Below the pieces are notes generated by a model that did not search any database, was not told the origin of the DNA, and worked only from the letters and a program-made list of their open reading frames with translations. From an uncultured Oscillibacter sp. (GTDB lineage: Bacteria; Bacillota; Clostridia; Oscillospirales; Oscillospiraceae), in NCBI GenBank assembly GCA_904393855.1, contig CAJFNE010000012.1, positions 1 through 20,545 on the forward strand: 20,545 bases of DNA, in the 5' to 3' direction. The position numbers and the translations under genes were made by a program. Shown here piece by piece: positions 1 through 7,333 of the stretch (position 1 is the stretch's first letter; each line of letters begins with the position of its first letter).

Positions 1-265
1 AGGGATTGAGGGGGCGACCATGCACACCCTTCGCCATACCTACGCAACAAGATGCTTCGAGGCCGGGGTGGATATTAAAGCCATCTCGGAGCAGTTGGGC
101 CATGCGGATGTAAAGACTACCTATAACATCTACATCCACTTGCTTCAGGATACCCGGGTAAAGGAGATTGACAAGCTATCCGGGATTGATAAGTTTATTA
201 CATCGAAACCGGCATCGGAGAGCGCCGTTATCATCCCATTCCCAGAGAAGGGGGAAGCGGTCTGA
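1..265 (+). CDS. Tyrosine recombinase/phage-type integrase, C-terminal fragment (5' end outside window)
   Basis: The reading frame is open from base 2, so the gene starts upstream of the window and only the last ~88 residues are visible. They carry the C-terminal catalytic signature of tyrosine recombinases: HTLRHTYAT (the H-x-L-R-H box with its arginine), then QLGHADVKTT (the LGH box), then the likely tyrosine nucleophile in TTYNIYIHL. The usual N-terminal arm-binding and core-binding domains are not in view. This family cuts and rejoins DNA at attachment sites through a covalent 3'-phosphotyrosine. The stretch is visibly less GC-rich in third positions than the fprA-to-sigE genes, which suggests acquired DNA. 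A terminator follows the stop codon. Whether the element is a prophage, an ICE or a degraded relic cannot be told from here. The family call is secure; the exact role is not. Confidence 0.9.
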   Translation, partial: GIEGATMHTLRHTYATRCFEAGVDIKAISEQLGHADVKTTYNIYIHLLQDTRVKEIDKLSGIDKFITSKPASESAVIIPFPEKGEAV

Positions 266-272
266 TGGGGAG

Positions 273-318
273 AGGCCCGGTAGCTGGGAAAGCGGCTGCC
301 GGGCCTTACCGCATTTTT
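273..318 (+). terminator. Intrinsic terminator after the recombinase gene
   Basis: A 12-bp stem, AGGCCCGGTAGC (273-284) against GCTGCCGGGCCT (295-306) with one G-T pair, is followed by a short T run at 314-318. The T run starts several bases after the stem, so the terminator is probably weaker than the others in this window. Confidence 0.6.
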
Positions 319-408
319 ACCGTTTCTACGATGGGAGTAGGTGGTGAGCCTTGGGGATGGATGGGAGGCCGGGAGGGAGAAAGCCTTGATAAATGGGACT
401 GTCTGTGA

Positions 409-425
409 TAGCTTAACATAAGCTA
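409..425. repeat. Perfect 7-bp inverted repeat, possible recombinase core site
   Basis: TAGCTTA (409-415) and TAAGCTA (419-425) are separated by ACA. The repeat lies about 145 bp after the recombinase stop codon, in AT-richer DNA, at the point where a host-like reading frame begins. Tyrosine recombinases bind inverted arms around a crossover region, usually with a 6-8 bp overlap, so the 3-bp gap here is short for that role. An operator for an unseen regulator is equally possible. Confidence 0.35.
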
Positions 426-453
426 AACCGCTGACCCCATACAGGTGAAGGAT

Positions 454-549
454 ATGCTGCTGAAAGAATCCATTGAGGAGCGCCGGGCGGAGGATGCCCG
501 GGCGCTGCATGCTTTTGGATCGGCAGGACAAACGGGGGAGAGGGTATAA
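454..549 (+). CDS. Possible 31-aa ORF or 3' remnant of a disrupted gene
   Basis: The frame MLLKESIEERRAEDARAL and onward ends in TAA at 547-549. It has GC-rich, charged, helix-forming codons like the host genes. An AGGTGA sequence (443-448) stands 5 bases before the ATG. The same frame stays open upstream to a TAA at 424-426, inside the inverted repeat. It could be a real small protein, or the tail of a gene interrupted by the element that carried the recombinase. I do not recognise the sequence. The rest of 307-772 holds no convincing gene, only the terminator and promoter listed separately. Confidence 0.25.
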   Translation: MLLKESIEERRAEDARALHAFGSAGQTGERV

Positions 550-577
550 AAGCCGGCGGCTTCCCAGGACCCAAGAG

Positions 578-616
578 GCGGGCGGCCTCCCAGGACTTGG
601 GAGGCCGCCCGCTTTT
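578..616. terminator. Strong intrinsic terminator
   Basis: A perfect 14-bp GC stem (578-591 with 599-612) and a 7-base loop are followed by TTTT (613-616). A partial copy of the same text (CTTCCCAGGAC) lies just upstream at about 560-570, as if part of the hairpin was duplicated. It insulates fprA from whatever reads in from the left. Confidence 0.8.
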
Positions 617-693
617 GCGCGTAAAGTTAGCCGGCAGGAGGATTTTTCCCGGGAAAACTACCGAATTTCTAGTAAAATCCGTAAGTTTCATGC

Positions 694-722
694 TTGACAA
701 ACTGAGGGGAGTCGAGTAGAGT
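694..722 (+). promoter_or_regulatory. Sigma-A-type promoter of fprA
   Basis: TTGACA (694-699), a 17-bp spacer and TAGAGT (717-722) precede the fprA start by about 50 bp. The -35 is perfect and the -10 matches four of six positions. The fprA ribosome binding site AAAGGAG (759-765) is also close to ideal. Confidence 0.75.
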
Positions 723-772
723 AACCATAGTAAAGAGGACAACTTGTGATTACCAGATAAAGGAGAACGATC

Positions 773-1981
773 ATGTACTGCACACAGCCCGTTACAGAGG
801 ATATCTATTATGTCGGGGCGGCGGACCGGCGTCTGGCGCTCTTTGAAAACATGTTCCCTATTCCCCGCGGGGTGTCCTATAACTCCTATGTGATCCTGGA
901 CGAGAAGACCATGCTGCTGGATACCGTGGACCGGTCCGTCGGGGATCGGTTCCGGGAGAACCTGGAGCAGGTCCTGCAGGGCCGCGAGCTGGACTATGTG
1001 GTGGTGAACCACATGGAGCCGGACCACTGCGCCACCCTGGCGGAGGTGCTGGGGCGCTGGCCGGGAGCTCAGGTGGTGGGCACCGCCAAGACGATCACCC
1101 TGATCAGCCAGTTCTATGACATGGATGTGAGCGACCGCTGTGTGATCGTGAAGGAGGGGGATACCCTCTCCACCGGCCGCCATACCTTTACCTTCCTGAT
1201 GGCCCCCATGGTTCACTGGCCGGAGGTCATGGTGACCTATGACACCACGGAGAAGATCCTCTTCTCCGCCGACGCTTTCGGCACGTTCGGCGCCCTGAAC
1301 GGCAACCTCTTCGCCGACCAGGTGGACTTTGAGCGGGACTGGCTGGACGACGCCCGCCGGTACTACACCAACATCGTGGGCAAGTACGGTCCCCAGGTAC
1401 AGGCGCTGCTGAAAAAGGCCGCCGGCGTGGAGATTGCCATGATCTGCCCGCTGCACGGCCCCATCTGGCGGGAGAACACCGCGTGGTTCGTGGAAAAGTA
1501 CCAGCTGTGGAGTACTTACACCCCGGAGGACCGGACCGCGGCCATCTTCTGCGGCTCCATCTATGGACACACGGAGAACGCTGCGGAGATTCTGGCAAAC
1601 CGTCTGGCGGAGCGGGGCGTGCGGAATATCGCCCTGTACGACGTGGCCCAGACGGACCTGTCCCAGCTGGTGGGCGAGGCCTTCCGGTGCAGCCACCTGG
1701 TCTTTGCCTCCGCTACCTACAACAACGGCCTCTTCACCCCCATGGAGACGCTGCTGCTGGATTTGAAGGCCCACAACCTGCAGAACCGGACGGTGGCCCT
1801 GGTGGAGAACGGCTCCTGGGGCCCCCAGGCCGGCAAGCTGATGGGAGAGCTGGTCTCCGGCATGAAGAACATGACGGTGCTGGAGGCGCCGGTGACGCTG
1901 AAGTCCGCCGTAAAGACGGAGCAGCGGGAGGCCTTGGAGGCCCTGGCGGACACCCTGGCGGCGGATATTCTCCAGGGCTGA
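773..1981 (+). CDS. fprA: A-type flavodiiron protein (oxygen/NO reductase)
   Basis: This 402-aa soluble protein has the two-domain layout of class A flavodiiron proteins. Residues 1 to ~250 form a metallo-beta-lactamase-like domain with a full set of di-iron ligands: H80, E82, D84 and H85 (HMEPDH), H148 (VHWPE), D167 (SADAFGTF) and H228 (LHGP). Residues ~255-402 form a flavodoxin-like FMN domain beginning FCGSIYGHTENAAE. The family reduces O2 to water and/or NO to N2O in the cytoplasm of anaerobes, with electrons usually from rubredoxin or F420H2. No C-terminal rubredoxin domain and no rubredoxin gene are present nearby, so the donor must be encoded elsewhere. The gene has its own promoter and terminator and appears monocistronic. 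Preference for O2 over NO cannot be read from the sequence. Confidence 0.95.
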   Translation: MYCTQPVTEDIYYVGAADRRLALFENMFPIPRGVSYNSYVILDEKTMLLDTVDRSVGDRFRENLEQVLQGRELDYVVVNHMEPDHCATLAEVLGRWPGAQVVGTAKTITLISQFYDMDVSDRCVIVKEGDTLSTGRHTFTFLMAPMVHWPEVMVTYDTTEKILFSADAFGTFGALNGNLFADQVDFERDWLDDARRYYTNIVGKYGPQVQALLKKAAGVEIAMICPLHGPIWRENTAWFVEKYQLWSTYTPEDRTAAIFCGSIYGHTENAAEILANRLAERGVRNIALYDVAQTDLSQLVGEAFRCSHLVFASATYNNGLFTPMETLLLDLKAHNLQNRTVALVENGSWGPQAGKLMGELVSGMKNMTVLEAPVTLKSAVKTEQREALEALADTLAADILQG

Positions 1982-2016
1982 GGACGACTGCAAAGACAGA
2001 AACAGGATTCCAAGCA

Positions 2017-2051
2017 GGCCCGGTTCGACAGATGCCGAACCGGGCCCTTTT
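2017..2051 (+). terminator. Intrinsic terminator of fprA
   Basis: An 11-bp stem, GGCCCGGTTCG (2017-2027) with CGAACCGGGCC (2036-2046), has an 8-base loop and is followed by TTTT at 2048-2051. Confidence 0.85.
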
Positions 2052-2115
2052 CACAGGCGGGAGGCGCGGACAGGAGACCGCGCCGGAAACGGAAATGCGC
2101 GGGAGGTGCGTTGCT

Positions 2116-3033
2116 ATGGTTACCTATATCATCGGGCAGAAGCTGACGCTGCTGGACCGGGAGCCCCAGGCCGGGGAGCCGGCTGTGGTACTGCTGACCT
2201 CCGAGGAGCTGGATCAGCATCCGGTGCTGGCGGGGCTGGAGACCACCCTCCATCATCTGCCGCCGGCGCGGGATGCCCGGGTGTGCAAGGCGGAGGTCCG
2301 CCGGGACTGCCTCTGCGGCATGGTGGCGACTCCGCGCCGCACCCGGGAGGGGGAGCGGATCGTCTTTGGCTATCTGCTGACGGAGCGGCATCTGGCGCTC
2401 TGTGATGACAGTGGGGCGGTCCATGCCCTGATCAAGCGGCTGGCAAAGGAGAAGCGGTGGCAGGAAAACAGCCCAGGACGGATTTTCTATGAGCTGCTGG
2501 AACTGCTGGTGGCCCGGGATCTGCACCATCTGGCGGAGATGGAGGACTACCTGACCCAGATGGAGGACCGGGGCCTCTCCGGGGAGCTGGAGGGCTTCAA
2601 CGCCCAGCTGCGCAGAATGCGCAGGGATGCCACCGGCTGGTTTCGCTATTACACCCAGCTGGAGGATGTGGCCTGTGAGCTGGAGAAGAACGAGGGCGCG
2701 TTCTTCACGGAGAACGAGCTGCGGCTGTTCCACATGCTGGAGCGGCGGCTGGGCCGCCTGCGGGACGAGGCCCAGCTGCTGCGGGAGTACTGTTTGCAGG
2801 TCCGGGAGCTGTTCCAGGCGGAGATCGACATTCGGCAGAACCGGATCATGAAGATCCTCACCATCGTCACCACCATCTGCCTGCCCCTGTCCCTGCTGGC
2901 GGGGTGGTACGGGATGAATTTCACCAACATGCCGGAGCTGTCATGGAAGTACGGCTATCCGGCGGTGATTGCGGCCAGTGTGCTGATCGTGGCCATCTGC
3001 CTGTGGATCATGAAGAAGAAAAAATTCTGGTAA
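2116..3033 (+). CDS. corA: CorA-family magnesium/divalent cation channel
   Basis: The 305-aa protein has the CorA layout: a soluble N-terminal domain, a long charged helical stalk (~residues 150-245) and two C-terminal membrane helices. The first helix ends in the family signature YGMNF, followed by the short acidic loop TNMPELSW. A positively charged KKKKFW end follows the second helix. CorA channels are pentamers that admit Mg2+ (some also Co2+ or Ni2+) and close when cytoplasmic Mg2+ occupies the stalk interface. The ATG at 2116 is chosen because GGGAGGT (2101-2107) sits 8 bases upstream; an in-frame ATG at 2095 is the alternative. The frame stays open far upstream into fprA, but that part is a shadow. 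The leader has a GGCGCGG/CCGCGCC hairpin (2063-2084) and no clear promoter. Ion specificity is inferred. Confidence 0.9.
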   Translation: MVTYIIGQKLTLLDREPQAGEPAVVLLTSEELDQHPVLAGLETTLHHLPPARDARVCKAEVRRDCLCGMVATPRRTREGERIVFGYLLTERHLALCDDSGAVHALIKRLAKEKRWQENSPGRIFYELLELLVARDLHHLAEMEDYLTQMEDRGLSGELEGFNAQLRRMRRDATGWFRYYTQLEDVACELEKNEGAFFTENELRLFHMLERRLGRLRDEAQLLREYCLQVRELFQAEIDIRQNRIMKILTIVTTICLPLSLLAGWYGMNFTNMPELSWKYGYPAVIAASVLIVAICLWIMKKKKFW

Positions 3034-3044
3034 TTGTGCGCGCA

Positions 3045-3079
3045 AAAGCGCCCCTCTCCACGCGGGAGAGGGGCGCTTT
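3045..3079. terminator. Bidirectional terminator between corA and asnA
   Basis: A 15-bp perfect stem (3045-3059 with 3065-3079) has AAA at one end and TTT at the other, between two convergent genes. It can serve both strands. Confidence 0.85.
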
Positions 3080-3098
3080 CCTGACAGGATATAAAACT

Positions 3099-4106
3099 TT
3101 ACAGCAGCGTGATACCGGCCTTTTCGCAGGCTTCCAGGGTGGCCTTGTCCCAGAGACTGGCCTGGACCTCGCCGATGTGGCAGGTCCCCAGCAGCAGCAT
3201 GCACAGCCGGGACTGGCCGATGCCGCCGCCGATGGAGTCGGGCAGCTCGCCGTTCAGGAGCATCTGGTGGAAGGGGAGCTTGCGCCGCTCGTCACAGCCG
3301 GCCTCTGTCAGCTGGCGGTCCAGAGCCGCAGCGTCCACCCGGATGCCCATGGAGGAGACCTCGAAGTTCCGCTCCAGCACGGGGTTCCACATGAGGATGT
3401 CGCCGTTGAGCTCCCAGTCGTCGTAGTCGGGGGCCCGGCCGTCGTGCTTGATGCCGGATTTCAGCACCTTGCCGATCTGCATCAGGAACACGGTGTGGTG
3501 CCGCTTGCAGATCTCCAGCTCCCGCTCGCTGGGGGTCAGGTCCGGGAAGCGGTCCTCCAGCTCCTGGGTGGTGATGAAGTACACGTCCCGGTCCGGCTTG
3601 AAGGTCAGCACGGGGAAAGCGTTGCGCAGGGCGGTGGCGGTGTCGCAGATGCAGCCCACGATATCCCGCACGGTCTCCTTGAGATACAGCACGTCCCGGT
3701 TCTCGTGGTCGATGTGCTTCTCCCAGTCCCACTGGTCCACGTAGATGGAGTGGAGGTTGTCCACCACCTCGTCCCGGCGGATGGCGTTCATGTCGGTGTA
3801 GAGGCCGGTGCCCAGCTTGAACTCATAGCGCTTGAGGGCCAGCCGCTTCCACTTGGCCAGGGAGTGGACCACCTGGCCGTTGGTGCCCACGTCGGGGATG
3901 TCGAAGGAGACAGGGCGCTCCACGCCGTTCAGGTCGTCGTTGAGGCCGGTGGAGCCGTCCACGAACAGGGGGGCGGACACCCGGTGCAGGTTCAGCCGCA
4001 CCGTCAGGTTCCGCTGAAAGTCCGCGTGGATCAGCTCGATGGCGCGCTGGAGCTCGTTGTTGGTTAGGGGCATGTGGTATCCGGCGGGGATCCTTAGGTT
4101 GCTCAT
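3099..4106 (-). CDS. asnA: Aspartate--ammonia ligase (asparagine synthetase A)
   Basis: This 335-aa protein makes asparagine from aspartate, ammonia and ATP in the cytoplasm. It matches AsnA over its full length, including the N-terminal segment LHRVSAPLFVDGSTGLND, the VERPVSFDIPD stretch, and the C-terminal GGGIGQSRLCMLLL, which corresponds to motif 3 of class II aminoacyl-tRNA-synthetase-like folds. Length is normal for the family (~330). It lies 40 bp downstream of gltX on the same strand with no terminator between, so the two are probably cotranscribed. The ribosome binding site AAAGGA stands 12 bases before the ATG, a longer gap than its neighbours use. Unlike AsnB, AsnA uses ammonia, not glutamine. 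Confidence 0.95.
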   Translation of the reverse strand: MSNLRIPAGYHMPLTNNELQRAIELIHADFQRNLTVRLNLHRVSAPLFVDGSTGLNDDLNGVERPVSFDIPDVGTNGQVVHSLAKWKRLALKRYEFKLGTGLYTDMNAIRRDEVVDNLHSIYVDQWDWEKHIDHENRDVLYLKETVRDIVGCICDTATALRNAFPVLTFKPDRDVYFITTQELEDRFPDLTPSERELEICKRHHTVFLMQIGKVLKSGIKHDGRAPDYDDWELNGDILMWNPVLERNFEVSSMGIRVDAAALDRQLTEAGCDERRKLPFHQMLLNGELPDSIGGGIGQSRLCMLLLGTCHIGEVQASLWDKATLEACEKAGITLL

Positions 4107-4146
4107 ATCAAAATCCAGTCCTTTATGTGAAATTTTGGCGTTCCGG

Positions 4147-5637
4147 TCAGGCGCTCAGCTTGTCAAGGCCCAGGCGCAGGCGGCGCAGGACCTCCTCCTT
4201 GCCCAGGATGTGGCAGATCTCCACGGCGCCGCCGGGGGTCACCAGCTTGCCGGCGGCGGCGATCCGCACCGGCCAGAGGAGGGTGGCGTTCTTCACACCC
4301 AGGTGCTCCGCCAGGGCGATCAGGGTGTCGTGGACCGCGTCCAGGGTCCAGGTCTCGATGCCCTCCAGGGCAGGAATGACGGCCTCCAGCATGGCCCGGG
4401 AGACCTCCGGGTTCGTCTTGGACTTCTTGTTGGTGAAGCACTCCACATCGTAGTCCGGCAGCTGGTCGAAGAAGTCCACCTTCTCCGGGATGTCCGTCAG
4501 CTTTTCGCACCGGGCCTGGAGCAGGGCGGCCACGGCGGCGGCGTCGATGGCGGGGTTCTTCACGGCCTGACGGATATAGGGCTCCGCAATCTCGGCAAAG
4601 GCTTCCGGCGTCATGGCCCGGAGATACGTGGCGTTGAAGTAGGTGAGCTTGTCGATGTCAAAGATGGCGGGGGACTTGGAGATCCCGGCGATGTCAAAGG
4701 CGTCCACCAGTTCCGAAAGGGAGAAAACTTCCTGCTCGCTGCGCTCCCCCTTGGGGGCCCAGCCCAGCAGGGCCACGTAGTTTAAAATCGCCTCCGTCAG
4801 GTACCCCTGGTCCCGCAGGTCCTCATAGGAGGGGTCCCCATGACGCTTGGACATCTTGTTGTGCTGGTCCCGCATGACGGGGGAGCAGTGGACATAGGTG
4901 GGGATCTCCCAGCCGAAGGCCTCGTACAGCAGATTATATTTCGGGGCGGAGGAGAGATATTCGCTGCCCCGGACCACATGGGTGATGCCCATCAGGTGGT
5001 CGTCCACCACGTTGGCGAAATTGTAGGTGGGCAGGCCGTCCCGCTTCAGGAGCACCTGGTCGTCCAGGGTCTGATTCTCCACGGTGATATCCCCAAAAGT
5101 CACATCGTGAAAGGTGGTGACGCCCTCGTGGGGGATCTTCTGCCGGATCACGTAGGGCTCCCCGGCGTCCACCCGGGCATGTGCCTCCTCCGGACTCAAA
5201 CTCCGGCAGGGGTCCTCTCCCCGGTCGAAGTCCCCGGCGTCCTCCTCGGACTCCGCTTTTTCGCAGAAACAGTAGTAGGCGGCGCCCTTTTCCACCAGCA
5301 GCCGGGCATACTGGCCATAGAGCCCCCGGCGTTCCGACTGGATATAGGGTCCCACCGGACCGCCCACGTCGGGTCCCTCGTCATGGGTCAGGCCGCACTC
5401 CGCCAGGGTGCGGTAGATGACCTCCGTAGCGCCCTCCACCTGACGGCCCTGGTCCGTGTCCTCGATCCGGAGGATGAACGTGCCGCCGCCGTGCCGGGCG
5501 ATGAGCCAGGTGTACAGCGCCGTGCGCAGGTTGCCCACGTGCATGTAGCCGGTGGGGGAGGGGGCGAACCGGGTGCGGATCGTTCCCTTGGGGATGCGGG
5601 CCTCCTGCTCCGCGAAGAAATTCTGATCAAGAGCCAT
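4147..5637 (-). CDS. gltX: Glutamate--tRNA ligase
   Basis: This 496-aa class I synthetase charges tRNA with glutamate. The HIGH-type motif is at residues 27-36 (PSPTGYMHVG) and the KMSKR loop at 261-265. RIEDTDQGR (57-65) is another GluRS hallmark. Length is normal for bacterial GluRS, and only one copy is in the window. The ATG at 5637 (MALDQNF) is preferred over an in-frame ATG 15 bases upstream at 5652, because GGGAGGT (complement of 5644-5650) lies 6 bases ahead of 5637 and would be inside the longer version. It heads a gltX-asnA unit from a good promoter. No T-box or other leader element is visible: the leader is only ~25 bases. Whether it also misacylates tRNA-Gln for a GatCAB pathway cannot be judged here. 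Confidence 0.97.
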   Translation of the reverse strand: MALDQNFFAEQEARIPKGTIRTRFAPSPTGYMHVGNLRTALYTWLIARHGGGTFILRIEDTDQGRQVEGATEVIYRTLAECGLTHDEGPDVGGPVGPYIQSERRGLYGQYARLLVEKGAAYYCFCEKAESEEDAGDFDRGEDPCRSLSPEEAHARVDAGEPYVIRQKIPHEGVTTFHDVTFGDITVENQTLDDQVLLKRDGLPTYNFANVVDDHLMGITHVVRGSEYLSSAPKYNLLYEAFGWEIPTYVHCSPVMRDQHNKMSKRHGDPSYEDLRDQGYLTEAILNYVALLGWAPKGERSEQEVFSLSELVDAFDIAGISKSPAIFDIDKLTYFNATYLRAMTPEAFAEIAEPYIRQAVKNPAIDAAAVAALLQARCEKLTDIPEKVDFFDQLPDYDVECFTNKKSKTNPEVSRAMLEAVIPALEGIETWTLDAVHDTLIALAEHLGVKNATLLWPVRIAAAGKLVTPGGAVEICHILGKEEVLRRLRLGLDKLSA

Positions 5638-5667
5638 GCTGGCACCTCCCATGTGTTTTACTTTCCT

Positions 5668-5696
5668 ATTATCGCCACTTGGCCAGGAAATGTCAA
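5668..5696 (-). promoter_or_regulatory. Promoter of gltX-asnA
   Basis: On the minus strand, TTGACA (complement of 5691-5696), a 17-bp spacer and GATAAT (complement of 5668-5673) form a near-consensus sigma-A promoter about 30 bases before the gltX start. It is back-to-back with the gtr promoter, with 19 bases between the two -35 boxes. Confidence 0.8.
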
Positions 5697-5715
5697 GGGA
5701 GAGGGCGATCCGGGG

Positions 5716-5744
5716 TTGAAAAATTCCCCCTGGAATGCTATGCT
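5716..5744 (+). promoter_or_regulatory. Promoter of the gtr-type operon
   Basis: TTGAAA (5716-5721), a 17-bp spacer and TATGCT (5739-5744), with a TG one base before the -10 (extended -10). It precedes the glucosyltransferase start by 33 bases and diverges from the gltX promoter. Confidence 0.75.
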
Positions 5745-5777
5745 GGTTTTGGAAAAAACCACGGGAGGCATCATGGC

Positions 5778-7307
5778 ATGGAGCGATCGGATACGGGCAT
5801 CTCCGCGGCCCTGCGGGGCGGCGGGGAGTGGAGAAGGACGGCTTTGCTGGCGCTGTGCGCCACGGCGGTCTTTTCCTTTGCTGCCCACGGGTTCCTCTTT
5901 GCCAATGAGTTCTTCTCCCACGACTCGGTTTCCTACTTCACCTACGCCACTGGCAGCACATCGTTTTACATTGGCAACGGGCGCTTCCTGATCCCCCTCT
6001 ATGAGCTGATCAAGGGGGATGTGGCGGCCCCGTGGCTGATCGGGCTGCTGTTTGTGGGGTGGATGTCCCTGACGGCGGTGCTGGTGACCCATCTGCTGGG
6101 GATTCATTCCGCCGGGGGTGTGATTTTGACCAGCGCCCTGCTGTGCACGAATGTGGCCCTGACGCTGACGGGGGCCACCTATATCTACTGTCTGGACGAA
6201 TACGCCTTCGCCCTCTGCGCGGCGGCGGCCGCGGCCTGGTGCTTTGCCCGGGGCCGCTGGTGGCTGCTGGCGGGGCTGGGCGCCCTGACGGCGTCCCTGG
6301 CGGTGTATCAGCCCTACTTCACCGTGGCGGCGGTTCTGTGCCTGCTGGCGGCCATCCGGCGGCTGGCGAACCGGGAGGACGCCGGCCGGGTGCTGCGGCT
6401 GGGGCTGCGGGACCTGGGGCTGCTGGCGGCGGGCTTCCTGCTGTACTACGGCCTCTGGAGCGCGCTCTGCGCCGCCGCTGGGATCGCCAAGAGCCGGGTG
6501 GAGGAGTCGGCCCTGGGCAGCGGCCTGGGGGAGCTGGTCCGCCTGCTGATCTCCGCCAACGTGGAATATGTCCGGGGGCTGTTTGACCCCAGCGGCGTGC
6601 TGGGAGGGTTCCTGCCCCTGGTCCACGCCGTGCTGCTGGTCCTGCTCCTGGGGCGGCTGGCGGCGCTGCTGGCGGACCGGGAGCTGCCGGCGGGCAATAA
6701 GATTTTGCTGGTCATCCTGGTCTGCCTGCTGCCCACGGCGCTGAACTCCGCCGCCATTTTGATGGCGGGCAATGACACCCAGCTGATGGCCTTCGGCGGG
6801 GAGCTGCTGTATCTCCTGCCGGTGCTGGGCACCGAGCCAGGGACCCGCCTCCGGTGGGCGCGGCCGGCGCGGATCGCCGCCGCGGTGCTGCTGTGCTGTG
6901 TGCTGTGGCAGCATGTGGTGTACGCCAACCAGGTCTACATGAAGAAGGACCTGGAGAAGAACGCCACCATCTCCCTGGCCACCCGGGTGCTGGACCGGAT
7001 CGAGACGGCGGAGGGCTATGTCCCCGGGGAGACGCCGGTGGCCTTTGCGGGCCGGCTGGACCGGAACGACTACTGGAACCGGGGTCGGGAGGCTTTCGCG
7101 GACCTGGACCGCACGGTGGGCCTCTGGAGCGACTACGCCGCTACCTATAATCTGGGGCGGTATCTCACGGACTACCTGAACGCCCCGCTGCTGTGGGACA
7201 CGGAGACGGATGTGGCCCAGTGGCCGGAGGTCCAGGCCATGCCGAATTTCCCGGCGGCGGGGTCCGTGGCGCTGGTGAACGGGACGCTGGTGGTCAAGCT
7301 GTCCTGA
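5778..7307 (+). CDS. GtrII-like membrane glucosyltransferase domain protein
   Basis: This 509-aa polytopic protein has about ten hydrophobic segments and a C-terminal soluble tail (~residues 385-509). The N-terminal pattern FANEFFSHDSVSYF followed by GNGRFLIPL resembles the Glucos_trans_II (GtrII) family, whose members move a sugar from undecaprenyl-phosphate to a surface polymer outside the membrane. The acidic SHDS residues after the first helix would be the catalytic candidates by analogy with GT-C enzymes. The ATG at 5778 is chosen because GGAGG (5764-5768) lies 9 bases before it; upstream codons in the open frame read through the promoter. It is followed 26 bp later by a GtrB-like enzyme and then GtrA, the classic partners. 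The acceptor polymer and the sugar are unknown. The family assignment rests on pattern and context. Confidence 0.75.
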   Translation: MERSDTGISAALRGGGEWRRTALLALCATAVFSFAAHGFLFANEFFSHDSVSYFTYATGSTSFYIGNGRFLIPLYELIKGDVAAPWLIGLLFVGWMSLTAVLVTHLLGIHSAGGVILTSALLCTNVALTLTGATYIYCLDEYAFALCAAAAAAWCFARGRWWLLAGLGALTASLAVYQPYFTVAAVLCLLAAIRRLANREDAGRVLRLGLRDLGLLAAGFLLYYGLWSALCAAAGIAKSRVEESALGSGLGELVRLLISANVEYVRGLFDPSGVLGGFLPLVHAVLLVLLLGRLAALLADRELPAGNKILLVILVCLLPTALNSAAILMAGNDTQLMAFGGELLYLLPVLGTEPGTRLRWARPARIAAAVLLCCVLWQHVVYANQVYMKKDLEKNATISLATRVLDRIETAEGYVPGETPVAFAGRLDRNDYWNRGREAFADLDRTVGLWSDYAATYNLGRYLTDYLNAPLLWDTETDVAQWPEVQAMPNFPAAGSVALVNGTLVVKLS

Positions 7308-7333
7308 CGGAAGAGAAAGAGAGGTGAGGGAAG

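Noticed and set aside
413..1993. 526-codon open frame opposite fprA
   Set aside because: It is antisense to a well-conserved flavodiiron gene, has no domain I recognise and is rich in His/Gln/Gly/Val as expected for the reverse frame of GC-rich codons.
1483..2115. N-terminal extension of corA through fprA
   Set aside because: The extension is out-of-frame fprA and crosses a strong terminator; the real start has a good ribosome binding site at 2101-2107.
2904..4785. Long plus-strand open frames opposite asnA and gltX
   Set aside because: They are reverse-frame shadows; asnA and gltX are unambiguous on the minus strand.
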